The notes: generated by a model not told the origin, from the sequence alone. A stretch of 64,000 nucleotides of DNA from Prorocentrum cordatum (GCA_963575745.1 CAUYUJ010014197.1:281646-345645), one strand, 5' to 3'; positions 30,361 through 42,184 are shown, numbered from the stretch's first letter. Numbers and translations are program-made.

Positions 30361-31027
30361 TGTGCAGTGCGCCGCTCTGGGGCTCCATGCCCCCTGGCCC
30401 ACGACGGGCTCGCCGCGAGGCCCCCCGTCTCGCCGGCGAGGCCGCGCGGTCGGATGGGGGCCCGCTGGCGTGCTGCACCGAGGGGCGAGAGGGGCCTCCT
30501 CGGGCGAGGGCCAGGAGCCCGTCCCTGGTGGCCTTGCTGCAAGAAATGTTGGGCACACTCCTCGTCGAGCCTTGAAACTCCTGAGGTGCCCCATGGCTTC
30601 TGTGGGCCCGCATGGCCGCTGGAGGATGAGAAACTTCCGTGGGGCATCTGCTGCCAGGCCAGTCTCGGGTTTGATGCGCCTGCTTTGCCAATCTCGCCTG
30701 CCATCGACCATCTGCGTGGCGGCGAGGTCGCCTCTAGGATCGGGGGAGCTTGCGCGCGGCGAGGGTAGAGCGCACGCAAGTCAACGCGCAAGCCACGGAT
30801 ATGGGGCGGCCAGTGCTGGGGCAGTGTGTCAGAATACGCTCAGCTTTGCCTCATGCAGCACCCTCGTGCGGGTGTCGCGGCCGTCCCAGCCAGGCACGCA
30901 TTGCTCTACAATGTGGCCTGTGATCGCATTCTGCATCGTGGCACGTCTGTCACGTAACAGGTGGTGCTGGTCCTTGCGAGAACTGCCCACGTCGCACCAA
31001 TTTGGGCCGAGGCGAGCCAACAAAGCG
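30361..31027. other. No gene recognised
   Basis: Mixed-composition sequence with long frames on both strands. The minus strand contains a Cys/His-bearing segment (for example 30540-30600 and 30840-30990) that could be a worn LINE 3' end, but nothing specific enough to name. Confidence 0.35.
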
Positions 31028-31164
31028 TTCCTCCTCCCTCCCTCCCTCCCTCTTCCTCCCCCTCCTCCTCGGCCTGAGCATGATCCCGCTCCTCCTCCTG
31101 CTCCTCCTCCTCCTTTCCTCCTCCTCCTCCTCCTCCTCATCATCATCATCATCCTTATCTTCGC

Positions 31165-31235
<71 letters not shown>

Positions 31236-32060
31236 ATATCATCAGCATCATCGGCATGATCAGCATCATCAGAAGCACCATCCTCATCATCAGCATCGTC
31301 AGCATCATCATCAGGATCATCATCATCGTCATCATCACCATCATCAGCATCGTCAGCATCATCAGCAGCAACATCATCATCCTAATCATCATCAGCAGCA
31401 TCATCATCATCGTCATCCTCATCCTCACCATCATCAGCCTCATCATCATCGTCATCATCGTCATCATTATCATGATGATCACCATTAACATTGTCATCAT
31501 CGTCATCACCAGCAGCATCATCGTCGTTCCATCATCGGCATCATCATCACCATCATCAGCACCAGCACCCTCACCATCATCATCACAATCACCATCACCA
31601 TCACCATAACCATCATCATCAGCATCATCGGCATTGTCATCATCAGTATCATCATCATTATCCGCATCGTCATCATCGTCAGCGTCATCAGAATGTCGAG
31701 CATCAGCATTAGCAGATTCCTCCTCAGCAGCAATATCAACATAACTACCAGAGCATCACAGCATCAGCATCACCAGCATCATCAGCATCATCGGCATCAG
31801 CATCGTCATGAACATCATCACCACCATCAGCATCATCCTCATCATCATCATCATTATCATCATCAGCATCCTCCTCGTCAGCATCATCGTCATCACCATC
31901 ATCAGTATCATCATCGTCGCCGTCATCATCATCAGCATCATCATATTCACCCTCCCTCGCTCTCCCCTCCTCATCTCCCCTCCTTCTTCCGCCTCGTCAT
32001 CTCCGTACGTCTACTACTAGCGGCGTCATCATCATCATCATCATCATCAGCAGCAGCAAC
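31028..32060 (+). repeat. (CTC)n then long degenerate (CAT)n microsatellite
   Basis: CTCC repeats at 31028-31138 pass into about 900 bp of CAT/CAG/CAC/CGT triplets. Pure CAT is at 31165-31235; a CTC-rich interruption near 31955-32010 is followed by pure CAT at 32028-32048. Confidence 0.95.
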
Positions 32061-32128
32061 ATGATCATCCTCCTCCTCATCATCATCGTCATCGTCATCA
32101 CCATCCAGAACCTCATTTCTCTCTCACA

Positions 32129-32159
<31 letters not shown>

Positions 32160-32395
32160 CCCCCGCCAACTGATTCTACCCTCACCCTTCCTCCCGATGC
32201 GTCCTCCATCATCCGTCCTCGCTCTCCCCATGCGTGGTTTCCGTCCTCAATCCTGCGCCTTTCCTCTCCCCTGCTCACCCCCCCTGCATTGTCAGCCCTT
32301 CGTCCTCCCTCACACCTCCCTTTGCCCATATTCAACATTCAATCATGTATCCTTCACCCTCTCCTCATCCAAATACTCGTTCCAGTCACCAGAAT
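32061..32395. other. Pyrimidine-rich unique sequence with a (CT)n run
   Basis: A CT dinucleotide run lies at about 32126-32157. The rest is C/T-rich, unassigned sequence. Confidence 0.5.
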
Positions 32396-32544
32396 CATCA
32401 TCCCCATCATCATCATCATCCTCATCATCAACAACAACAACAACATCAACATCATCAACATCACTACCACCATCAACCACCATCATCACCATCATCATCA
32501 TCATCATCATCATCACCATCATCACTATCATCATAGATCATCAA

Positions 32545-32609
<65 letters not shown>

Positions 32610-32630
32610 CTATCATCATCATCACCATAT
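32396..32630 (+). repeat. (CAT)n microsatellite
   Basis: CAT, CAA and CAC triplets, with pure CAT at about 32545-32610. An ATCCG element starts three bases after the tract decays. Confidence 0.95.
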
Positions 32631-33036
32631 TGATCCGCTGGCCCCCTTGCGGGGCCATCAGGCTGCGAGGGTTAGGCTTGCTGCTCCCTGCGCCAGTTCC
32701 AGTTTCCAGTTTCCATTGTTACAATACTGCTTTCTGCTTCCTACTGTAAGTTGTTACTGTCCGCGCGAGGGGGGGAGCCGAAAACCGCCCTGGTTTGCAC
32801 CCCCCCGGGAGGGTTCTCAGAATCCCACCAGCCCTTTGGGCGTGAGTGGTTTAGAGAGCCCGCTCTGTTCTCAACCCCCTTCTTCCCCTTCGGGGAGGGG
32901 TTTACCCCTCCCCCTACCCCCTCCCCCTGGGCCTGGAGAGGGCGCCCCGCGGGTCGTTGGAGGGGTCTTTTTCGACTCCTGGGAGGGCTAAAAAACGACA
33001 CCCCTCACGAGGATTCTGGCCCCGACGGGGGGAGGC

Positions 33037-33240
33037 AGAAAAGTGCTCCCCTCTTCTTTGAAGCCAAAATCATTGATTTTACTATGGTTTTGGCCCCATT
33101 TTGGCCTTCTGAGGGGGCAGCGCTAATTAAAGCTCCCCTCTTCTTTCAAGCCAAAATCATTGATTTTACTAAGGTTTTGGCCCCATTTTGGCCTTCTGAG
33201 GGGGCAGCGCTAATTAAAGCTCCCCTCTTCTTTGATCGAT
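33037..33240 (+). repeat. Tandem 83-bp repeat, about 2.5 copies
   Basis: Units begin GCTCCCCTCTTCTTT and contain CCAAAATCATTGATTTTACT and TTGGCCCCATTTTGGCC. Both of these are self-complementary in part. Confidence 0.85.
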
Positions 33241-33244
33241 TTCC

Positions 33245-33370
33245 TCCAAGATGGCCCCAAGAAGCGCCCAGGAGGCACCAAGAGGCCCCAAGATGGCCCC
33301 AAGAGGCCCCCAGGAGGCCCCCAAGAGGATCCCAAACGGCCCAAAGAGGCCCCCCCGAGGCACCCAAGAC
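33245..33370 (+). repeat. CCAAGAGG-type short repeat
   Basis: Reiterated GGCCCCAAGA/GGAGGCCCCC units. Resembles 13965-14106 in the family II element. Confidence 0.7.
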
Positions 33371-33429
33371 GCCGAAAAGCCCATCAGGACGACCCTCTAC
33401 TCGCCTGGGCGTCGTTTCTGGACGGGCAG

Positions 33430-33625
33430 GAGGAGGGGCCCGAACGACTCACACCAGGACGAGGGGCCCGAACAACTCACACCACGAGAAGCCCGAACGA
33501 CTCACACCAGGACGAAGAGCCCGAACGACTCACACCACGAAGAGCCCGAACGACTCACACCAGGAAGAAGGGCCCGAACGACTCACACCAGGACGAGAAG
33601 CCCGAACGACTCAAACCACGAGGAG
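33430..33625 (+). repeat. About 31-bp tandem repeat (CCCGAACGACTCACACCA)
   Basis: CCCGAACGACTCACACC recurs about every 25-34 bases, linked by AGGACGAG, ACGAAGAG or GGAAGAAGGG. Confidence 0.85.
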
Positions 33626-33847
33626 CGCTTTCTCTCCCTCCTCCTCCGCCTCGTCCTTCTCCCGCTCCCACCACAAGGAGGATGTACAAGGAGGCGGGAG
33701 GAAGGCGGAACAGGGGAGATATGCGGGGGCAGGCGGAAACACGCCTGAAAAACACGACTGTCGGCATGCTTCGCTAGAGTTGCTGTTTTGAGATGGGCTG
33801 GTGGGGATACGCGAAGCGTGAAGAATTCCTGGGGGGATAAAAATTGA

Positions 33848-34200
33848 CACCCCTCACGCAGATCGGCGGGGTCAGGGTCCAAAAACACAAGGGATTTGCC
33901 ACATGTCTGAAATTCGGTGACACCCTTCACGCAGATCGGCGAAGTCAGGGTCCAACAACACTCGGGATTTTCAACATTTCTAAAATCCGGTTGCACCCCT
34001 CACGCAGATCGGCGGGGTCAGGGTCCAAAAACATAGGGGATGTGCGGCATTTCTGGAATTCGGTGGCACCCCTCGCGCAGATCGGCGGGGTCAGGGTCCA
34101 AAAACACTGGGGATTTGCCGCATTTCTAAAATCCGGTTGCACCCCTCACGCAGATCGGCGGGGTCAGGGTCCAAAAACATTAAGGATTTGCCATATTTAA
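33848..34200 (+). repeat. 73-bp tandem array, type 1, block 1
   Basis: Units at 33848, 33920, 33994, 34067 and 34140. Same unit as in the family I element at 8809, with GATCGG in place of GATCCG. Confidence 0.9.
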
Positions 34201-34320
34201 CTAACAGCGAACACTGATAGGTTTCTAATAGGGTCAAAAGAGAGCATCTTGACGCCCCAGGGGGGTCTGGGCGCGATCCGGGGGAGGATGCCGGGGACTC
34301 TTTTTTAGCCAAAAGTAACG

Positions 34321-34650
34321 CACTTCGTGGTCTTCGAGTTCCCAGAACTCCATTCCCGGGCATGATTTTGAATGCCCGGAGCCAACTGTAGGCCACTTCG
34401 TGTTCTTCGAGTTCCCAGAACTCCATTCCCAGGCGTGATTTTGAATGCCCGGAGCCAACTGTAGGCCACTTCGTGGTCTTCGAGTACCCAGAACTCCATT
34501 CCTGGGCATGATTTTGAATGCCCGGAGCCAACTGTAGGCCACTTCGTGGTCTTCGAGTTCCCAGAACTCCATTCCTGGGCATGATTTTGAATGCCCGGAG
34601 CCAACTGTAGGCCACTTCGTGTTCTTCGAGTTCCCAGAACTCCATGCTCA
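34321..34650 (+). repeat. 73-bp tandem array, type 2
   Basis: Units begin CACTTCGTG at 34321, 34394, 34467, 34540 and 34613, spaced exactly 73 bp apart. The sequence is unrelated to the type 1 unit. Each contains CATTCC...GAATGCCCGGAGCC. Confidence 0.92.
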
Positions 34651-35098
34651 GGCTGAGGCGAGGCTGAGGCACAGGCTTGAGGCTGAGGCTGAAGGCTGAG
34701 GCTGAGGCAGGCTGAGGCTGAGGCTGAGGCAGGCTGATGCTGAGGCAGGCTGAGGCTGAGGCTGAGGCTGATGCAGGCTGAGGCTGAGGCAGGCTGAGGC
34801 TGAGGCCGAGGCTGAAGGCAGACTGAGGCTGAGGCTGAAGCAGGCTGAGGCTGAGGCTGAGGCTGAGGCTGAGGCTGAGGCTGAGGCTGAGGCTGAGGCT
34901 GAGGCTGAGGCTGAGGCTGAGGGCTGAGGCTGAGGCTGAGGCTGAGGCTGAGGCTGAGGCAGGCTGAGGCTGAGGCAGGCTGAGGCTGAGGCCGAGGCTG
35001 AAGGCAGACTGAGGCTGAGGCTGAAGGCAGGCTGAGGCTGAGGCTGAGGCAGGCTGAGGCTGAGGCTGAGGCAGGCTGAGGCTGAGGCTGAGGCTGTG
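34647..35098 (+). repeat. (AGGCTG)n hexamer array, about 450 bp
   Basis: AGGCTG with AGGCAGGCTG and GAAGGC interruptions forming a higher-order pattern. Open on both strands. Confidence 0.95.
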
Positions 35099-35270
35099 AC
35101 TGCGACTGCCGTTGCCACTGCGACTGTCATCGCGAATGCGACTACGACTGCGAGAACAGCAGAATTCTACAACTGGATTCTCATCTGAATCTTAAGGGGA
35201 ATGCTTCCAGATATGCTCCTACACATCGCTGTTAGGTTGCTTTGCCGGGAAAAGTTTTAAATTTCCTGGC

Positions 35271-35660
35271 GCCCCTCACGCAGATCGGCGGGGTCAGGGT
35301 CCAAAACCATATTTCTGAAATTCGGTACGCAGATCGGCGGGTTCAGGGTCCAAAAACACATTTGGATTTTCCGCATGTTTGAAATTCGGTGACACCCCTC
35401 ACGCAGATCGGCGGGGTCAGGGTCCAAAAACATGAGGGATTTGCCACATTTCTGAAATTCGGTGGCACCCCTCATGCAGATCGGCGGGGTCAGGGTCCAA
35501 AAACACATGGGAATGTGACACATTTCTGAAATCCGGTGGCACCCCTCACGCAGATCCGTAGGGTCAGGGTCCAAAAACAGAAGGGATTTGCCACATGTCT
35601 GAAATTCGGCGGCACCCCTCACGCAGATCGGCAGGGTCAAGGTCGAAAAACAAACAGGTC
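35271..35660 (+). repeat. 73-bp tandem array, type 1, block 2
   Basis: Units near 35271, 35393, 35467, 35539 and 35612, with a shortened copy near 35330. Confidence 0.88.
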
Positions 35661-35775
35661 CCGACACTGCTTCACGGCAAAGCCAAAGCCTCATGACTTC
35701 GCTCTTCCATAGCCCATTCTCCGAGCGAGGGAGCCGGCGGCAGGGGGCGAACCCCTAACGGATGACCAGAACCGT

Positions 35776-36366
35776 TTAAGTATTATCATCGTCAGCATCA
35801 TCACCATCATCATCATGACCACAATCCTAAGAAGTAGCAGCAACAACGCCATCCTGGCCCTCATCATCACCAACAACATCAGCATCCGTGTCACCATCAT
35901 CACCAGCGTCATCAGCAGACGCACCGTCGCCAGTAGCATCCTCAGCATCAACATCATGTCCGTCATCCTAGTCATCATCATCATCATCATTATCATCATC
36001 ATCATCATCATCAACAACATCAACAACAGCATCATCATCATCAGCATCAGCATCCTCATCACCAGTATCAGCATCAGCATCAGCAACATCATCACAATCA
36101 GCACCATCAGCAGCATCATCACCATCATCATCATCAGCAGCATCATCATCATTATCATCGTCGTCATCATCATCAACATCGGCATCGGCATCAGGAACAA
36201 CAGCAGTAGCATCGCAATCATCACTCTCATCATCACCAGCAGCATCATCAATATCATCATCAAGGGCAGCATCATCATCATCTGCATCATCATCACCAGC
36301 AGCATCATCATCAGCACCAGCAGCATCAGCATCATCATCAGCATCACCACCAACACAACTATCTAA
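35776..36366 (+). repeat. Degenerate (CAT)n microsatellite upstream of LINE B
   Basis: CAT/CAG/CAC/CAA triplets. It continues into the first codons assigned to LINE B ORF1. Confidence 0.92.
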
Positions 36367-37467
36367 ATGTCATCATCACCATTATCATCATTAACAGCAA
36401 AATCAGCATCACCAGCATCGCCATCACACACTATATCATACTCATTGTCATCCTGCAAGTGGTGCAGGCACGACGTCACGAATCAACCGTGGTTCAATGC
36501 TTCCACCCTTGTCTACTGTAAGAAGTGCGGCCTGCACAAGAGCAACTGTTTCAAGGAGAACAAAGTGGCGTCGCAGCCCAGTGTCTCGGCCAAGCAGCAG
36601 TCGCTCGCGGCCAAGGTCAAGGAGCTTGAGGCGCTGCTCGCCAAGCTCCGCGAGCATCCCCCTGGGCATGGGCCAGCGGCTACGGGAACAACGGGCGCGA
36701 GCCCACCATGGGCTGCTGCGCCAGGGGATGCCGACACTGCCAAGCGGAACAGGATCAAGATGCTGGATCAGTTGCTCCGTGTCACTACTGACCCTGCTGA
36801 TGCTGATACTGTGGCCAAATGGCGCGAAGAGCGGGCGAAGCTGGACGCCGAGCTCTTTCAAGACAGGCCCATCGAGCATCAGGCCAGGTCTTTGGCGTCA
36901 AGATTGTCTGCTGCCCGTTCGCGACAGGCTACCATTCAGGCCACCCGCGATGAGCAGCAGAAGAAGATTGACGAGCTCACTCGTGGCCTGGCCGACACTG
37001 ACTCCAAGCTGCAAGAGGCCACTGCTGAGGTCCTCCGCCTGGAGCAGCAGACCCGCACCGCCATGTCGCGAGTCCAGCCGCCCGAGGGCACGCAGCCACC
37101 GTCGCTTGCGGACCTGTTGCCCTCCTTCGCGGTCAGTGTGGAGCAGCTGGGCAAGGTCGCAACAGGCCTCGGCCTCGGCGCCGACATGGTCAAGGAGCTG
37201 CAGGCCATGGCCGACACGGTCAGTAAGCTGCAGAACCTGCCCCAGGCCAAGCCGCCTGAACCTGCACCTGCTCCTGCTGGTGTTGCTGAAGCTAGTGCTG
37301 AGCCACCTGACATTGAGATGTCTGAGGAGGATTGCCGTGCGACTTTGGGCGCAGCTGGCGTCCACGTCGAGGAGAGCGACACCCCCGGCATTGTGCGCGA
37401 GAAGTTCAAGCGTTTCCAGCAGAGCTACCTGGACACTGTGGCCAAGAAGGCCAAGACGTCCGCGTGA
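36367..37467 (+). CDS. LINE B ORF1: zinc-knuckle/coiled-coil protein
   Basis: A 366-codon frame. The first 30 residues are encoded by the end of the CAT microsatellite and are unlikely to be original. A CxxC...CxxC knuckle follows (CKWC...YCKKCG, residues about 30-54). Then come helical, coiled-coil-like segments (for example AKVKELEALLAKLRE, about 82-96, and KKIDELTRGLADTDSKLQEA, about 199-218). The C-terminal lysine-rich helix ends AKKAKTSA. The parallel with LINE A ORF1 identifies it as the RNA-binding ORF1 protein. ORF2 probably starts 13 or 43 bases after its stop, at 37481 or 37511. The latter sits in a strong start context, ACCATGG. The ORF2 frame is also open across most of this gene. 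Confidence 0.75.
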   Translation: MSSSPLSSLTAKSASPASPSHTISYSLSSCKWCRHDVTNQPWFNASTLVYCKKCGLHKSNCFKENKVASQPSVSAKQQSLAAKVKELEALLAKLREHPPGHGPAATGTTGASPPWAAAPGDADTAKRNRIKMLDQLLRVTTDPADADTVAKWREERAKLDAELFQDRPIEHQARSLASRLSAARSRQATIQATRDEQQKKIDELTRGLADTDSKLQEATAEVLRLEQQTRTAMSRVQPPEGTQPPSLADLLPSFAVSVEQLGKVATGLGLGADMVKELQAMADTVSKLQNLPQAKPPEPAPAPAGVAEASAEPPDIEMSEEDCRATLGAAGVHVEESDTPGIVREKFKRFQQSYLDTVAKKAKTSA

Positions 37468-37480
37468 ACGTGCTCGGCCT

Positions 37481-40400
37481 GGTATGCTGTTGCTTTGGTT
37501 CATTGTCACCATGGCTAGCTCTACATCAGCGCAACATGTTGAGGGCGCGCCTTCGTCATCTTCGACGGCGGCGTGTACATTGGGCAGGGAGGAGAGGGAT
37601 TCAGCCCCTCATAGTCAGACCTCCCTGCCCACATCGGCTTCCAGTACCATGACCTCGGCTGGGACTACGGCGCCTGCATTATTTCCCCCACTGGCCCGCT
37701 CTTCGGGGTGGGGGGCAGCTCCGACCCTGACCGCGGCTCCGCCTACGTCGGTTGCGCCCGCAGCTGGGTCCTCGGCGTCTACGGCATCACAGAGGGCTAC
37801 TCCGCCTGCGCCTACGCGGTTGGCCCCTGGCAGCACGCGCTGCTCACCGACCTCGCCTTCGGGGAGCGGCGGCAGAGGGCACCGACCGTCTTCGGACGGC
37901 ACGCACCGCTCACCGCCCTTGCCCTCGGAGAATCCAGGCGGCAGAGGGTACCGACTGCTAGGGGCGTCCTCGGGCCAGAGCGGCCCTGTGCGTACTACAT
38001 TGGATGATGAGTATGACTTCTTTCAGGACGTCGAGCCTGATATGGAGGAACTTGAAGCAGATATGTGTGCAGGCGCAGTTCAGGATGCGCCATCTTCGTC
38101 CCCACCTTTTTCCCGACGTAGCTTCGAGAAATCAGGTCAAGAACGCGCTGCACCAACATTGCCTCTGCCGACAGAGCGCACGGAGGTAAAGGTGCAGCCA
38201 ATGCATGCAGAATCTAAGCCGCAGCTAAAGGGCCTCATCACAACGGTGAACGCTACGAGCTACGGCCCTTTCTTTGACTTTTTGGCCACTTATCGTGGAA
38301 CTATCTTGCTGGCTCAGGAGTTGAGAATTACCGAACCTAGGCTTGGCGAGTTTCAGGCCAGGGCCCTGGACGCTGGATGGCATGGACTATGGGCCCCGTC
38401 GCCCTCTACTGGTGACTCTGCTACGTCCAACTTCGGAGGGGTCGCGGTACTCGTGTCGACGTACATTATGGTCACTGCCCCACCTGACGACGGGCACATT
38501 ATCTACCCTGGACGAGCAGTTTGTGCACAGATTGACTGGGGAGTTGCTGGTGGTCTCATCGCCGCCAGTGTTTACCTCGTCACGTCCATTGGCATCTCAG
38601 GCGAAAACATAGAAGTGCTGTGGGCCCTGGCCCAGAGAGTGGCAGCATGGAACTCTCGGGGCCTCGACTGGATTCTAGGCGGCGACTGGAACGCCGATAT
38701 CGATGCGCTCAATGTTCGCAACTGGGTCGAGACCATGGCAGCCATCCACTATGTGCCCGACCAGCACACCTGCGTCACTGACGAGGGCAAGAGTACCATA
38801 GACTATTTTGTCGTCTGTGCCAACTTAGCGTCTCGCATCAAGGGCAAGCCCGAGGTCCAGCATGACTCCACGGTCGCGCCGCCGCCGCACTTCCCTGTGG
38901 AGCTGCAGCTCGTGGGAGAGGATCGCCCCACGTGGTGCCGCGTCCCTGTGGAGCCGCGCCCTTTTGCGGTGGTGCCGCCCGTCGGCTGCGCCAGGTATCC
39001 CTACCCGTGGCATATGCTCCAGTCGGAGTTCCAGCAGGTCAGCAGTGTCGATGACCTGAGCTCGCTCTGGGACTCCGTGCTGCGAGGGGTGGACTACGAG
39101 CTGGCAGGGCGTTGCGACTGCGTAGGCGCCAAGGCCATGCAGTACATCGGACGCGAGGGGCCGCCGCAGTTCAAGTGGCAGCTCCTGTCATGGCAGCCGC
39201 CGCGCAGGCGCACCTACAAAGAGCCGTCCGTGCTGGCTTGGGCCACGGCGAGGCGATGGGCCCAGCACCTTGTGGCCGAGAAGAAGCGGCTTGTGAGGTA
39301 CACCGAGCGCCTCAAGTTGTGCGCCTGCATCTGCGCCATCACGCCGCTGCAGTACACCAGGTTTGTCGTGGCCTTCAATGAGGTGGCTGCATTCTACGGG
39401 CGCGTGGCTCGGTCAGAGCAGGTGCTGTGTGTCCTGGACACTGCCTTCGCAGGTTTCTTTCGGCGAGGGCTGCCCGGCTTGGTCGAGGCTGACTTTGAAG
39501 AGGTAGCCAATGCCATCATTGCCAGAGCTGATTATCATCTGAGCACGGCGCAAAGAGCGTCGGAGAAGGCTTGGCGACAGTGGGCCAAGGAAGCCTTCTT
39601 GGGAGGAGCATCTCGAGCGCATTCGTCCTCCAAAATTCGTGCACGACAGGAGGTGCTCGCCTACTCCCCTGACGCTCAGTCATACCAGATGGCGGACCGT
39701 ACGCTCGACAAGTGGAGGGACGTCTGGACGTACCACGGTTCATGCCCTCTGCAGCTGCCTTCTGATCATGCTCAGTGGCCTCTGCTTCCGCCTTTGTCTG
39801 CATCGCAGGTGCGAGGAGCCATCAGAAGCTTTCCACTGAAGACGGCCTCGGGCCAGACGAGGATCGCGCCACGCACGCTCGATGTGCTGTCCGACCAGGC
39901 CTTGCAGTGCCTGGCTGACATGTTCATGCAGTTTGAGAGTTGGCTGGCCTGGCCTACTGACAGGCTCTACAGTGAGCTTGTTCGCTTGCCCGAGCCTGAC
40001 GGGGACACTAGGTTGATCGTCCTCAGCAACACTTTCGTCAGGTTGTGGGGAAAGCTTCGTCGGCCGCTTTCAGCGGAATGGCAAGAGGCTCACAATTGGG
40101 AACATATGTGGGGGTCCAGGGCTGGGCAGACTTCGACCGATTCAGGCTTCGACCACAACCTGAGCCAGGAGATAGGAGAACTCTTAGGCGAACACACCTG
40201 CACCATTCTCTTGGACATGACCAAGTGCTTCGATATGGTCAGTCACAGTGCACTTCTCCGAGAAGCCAGAGAGCTCGGGTACCCGCTGAGGCTCCTGTGG
40301 TTGCTCCTGGGCTCCTACCGCCAGCCGAGAAGGATCAAGTGTTTTGGGTCCGTCTCCAGGCCCGCGGTGGCCCATCGGGGTATTCTTGCGGGCTGCACAC

Positions 40401-40510
40401 ACGCCACGTATCTTTTATATCTCCTCACGTACCGAGCGGTCCAGCGCACGGCTAGTATTGCACCTACTATCACGCCACGCACGCTCATGGACGATGTGGG
40501 ATTGCAGTAA
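37481..40510 (+). pseudogene. LINE B ORF2, first part: endonuclease and RT to motif C
   Basis: 1,009 codons ending in a TAA 13 bases after the catalytic aspartates of motif C. A Ser/Pro/Thr-rich linker comes first (about residues 10-220). Endonuclease, about 245-480: VNATS, QELRI, GGDWN (D about 402), STIDYFV, and PPHFPV where SDHxPV is usual. The RT has a conserved block LIVLSNTFVRLWGK, motif A LDMTKCFDMVSH (D about 912), motif B GILAGCTHAT and motif C LMDDVG at 40487-40501. The same frame continues after the stop for another 590 codons with typical RT sequence, so the stop is a single lesion. Note GTAAGT at 40507-40512 across the stop. Confidence 0.85.
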
Positions 40511-42184
40511 GTGTCGCCCGTCTTGCGGGAGGTGTCCAACCTGGCCCGAGCGGCCAAGGCGTTCACTGCTGATGCTGGTGATCTTGGGATGGTCCTGAAG
40601 CCGCCGAAGTCTGGATGTATCCCTGGGTCCCAAAAGGTTTGGGGGCAGCTCAAGAGGCACTTGGGAACCTTGAAGATCCCGTACAGGGCCCATATGAGGA
40701 ACTTGGGTCACGAGCTCACAGGACCTCGAGTTCTTCGGCATATGGAGAAGCGTAGGCTGATGCAGTTTCGTGAGCGCAAGCATCGTTTTCGCATGTTGAA
40801 GTCCGCCGTGGGGCGGAGTGCTACCAGCCTGTGGCGCACGGGCGCCCTTCCATCAGTGGCGCATGGCGGAGCAGTTGCTGGAGTTAGTGACAGCGCCCTT
40901 CGTGAGTTGCGACATTGTGCTGCCGTCCTAAATGGTGCTCCAGGTAAGACGTTGGTTGGGGTAACAGCGTACCTTATATCTCATCGGGATGAATGCTACG
41001 ACCCCATATATAACGCCACCACGGACATTGTGCTCAAATATGCTTCCTGGATCTGGGATGGGCGTGTGCAACCTAGCATACTTCGGGAGGCTTGGGTCAG
41101 TCTGGGTACTAAGTTTGGGAGTTCACCTTCCTGGTCTAAAGCGCGAGGGCCCCTTGGGGCCACTTGGCTTACCTTGAGGCGTATCTCCTGGACTATGTCG
41201 TCTGAGCACATCCCGGTCGACGATTTGGGAAATAGTTTTGATTTATATCGTCTATGTCCAGCAGACCTGCGTGTGTTCCTGCATCAGGGCATCCAGCGCT
41301 GGCAGCACCATAGGTTGCAGCAGCATTTTTATACCGAGCAGGCGGATGTGTGGCATCGTGCGCTACGCCACTCGCTCGCCAAGATAAAGTGTCATCGGCG
41401 CCTCGGCGCGCTGCAGGCTCTGTGGGCAGACAATCTTCCCATCCCACCGCGTCGGGACATGAAGCTCGGGAGGCCCACTAGGCCCTGTCAGGCCTGTGGC
41501 AAGGCTATCGACTCCTGTTGGGGTCATATCTTTTACGACTGCCCGCCGCTCCTCGAAGGGAACCCCGACCAGGAATATTATGAGTTTCCAGAACAGCTTC
41601 AGGAGGTACGAGACATGCTTCAGGCGTCTGGGCAGCAGCTGGGGTGCACCGACTGGGACCAGAGGTACCTGATCTATGGGGTTCCTGAGCCTGTGGCTGT
41701 GCCGCACTACACTACGGTCTCCAATGAAGTTTTTGGGTGGGGAGATGTCTCAGGCTCCTGGGGGCCTACATCGTATACTGATGGGTCTGGGTTCTCGGCC
41801 AGTATTCCAGAAGTACGTAGGTGTGGTTGGTCGGTCTGCCAGTTGGACCCCGTCACGTGGCTCCCCGCCAGAGCTGTATATGGGCCCTTGCCCTATTATG
41901 TGCAGACGGTAGGCCGTGCTGAGCGCTATGCCATCAAGATGGGACTTCAGAAGCATCCTGGGCATGAGGTTTTCATTTCGGATCTGAAATCGCTCGTTGA
42001 TGAGGGCACGTCCTGGGATCAGAAGCTCGAATTTGGCAAAGCGAAGCACGCCCGCGTCTGGAGAGACATTTTTTCTGCTGCCAGAGCACGTGATCCACGT
42101 CTGCCACCAGTGCGGTTTCAGTGGACTCCAGCGCACAGGAAGCTGGATGATATCATCGAGTTGGCCACGCCAGACGAGCTGGAG
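40511..42184 (+). pseudogene. LINE B ORF2, second part: RT thumb, zinc knuckle, RNase H
   Basis: In frame with the first part, directly after the TAA. It contains the post-palm RT region, a CCHC knuckle (CQAC...HIFYDC, about 41491-41547) at the same relative place as in LINE A, and an RNase H domain. RNase H residues seen are TDGSG (Asp at 41780), Glu near 41919, Asp at 41981 and TPAH near 42128. The frame then loses one base near 42184, within CTGGAGCATTCG. The open frame runs on to 42283 as nonsense. The RNase H ending resumes in the next frame. Confidence 0.85.

Larger units (their letters stand above)
32633..35763 (+). mobile_element. ATCCG-bounded element, family I copy 2 (3.1 kb)
   Basis: The left end is ATCCGCTGGCCCCCTTGCGG, forming a hairpin with GGGGCC. 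It is followed by the same CAGGCTGCGAGG, CAGTTTCCA and CCGCGCGAGGGGGGG landmarks as copy 1. The right end is CCTCATGACTT...CCATAGCCCATTCTCCGAG...CAGGGGGCGAACCCCTAACGGAT. The interior is almost wholly tandem arrays: 83-bp (33037), CCAAGA (33245), about 31-bp (33430), 73-bp type 1 (33848 and 35271), 73-bp type 2 (34321) and AGGCTG (34647). It lies within a CAT microsatellite region (CAT on both sides). No transposase is visible. Confidence 0.75.

Noticed and set aside
30362-31609. 415-codon plus-strand frame
   Set aside because: The first half lacks motifs and the second half is CTC/CAT repeat.
40507-40535. Short intron removing the LINE B stop
   Set aside because: A donor hexamer is present, but the frame continues directly with RT-like sequence, so a point nonsense mutation is simpler.
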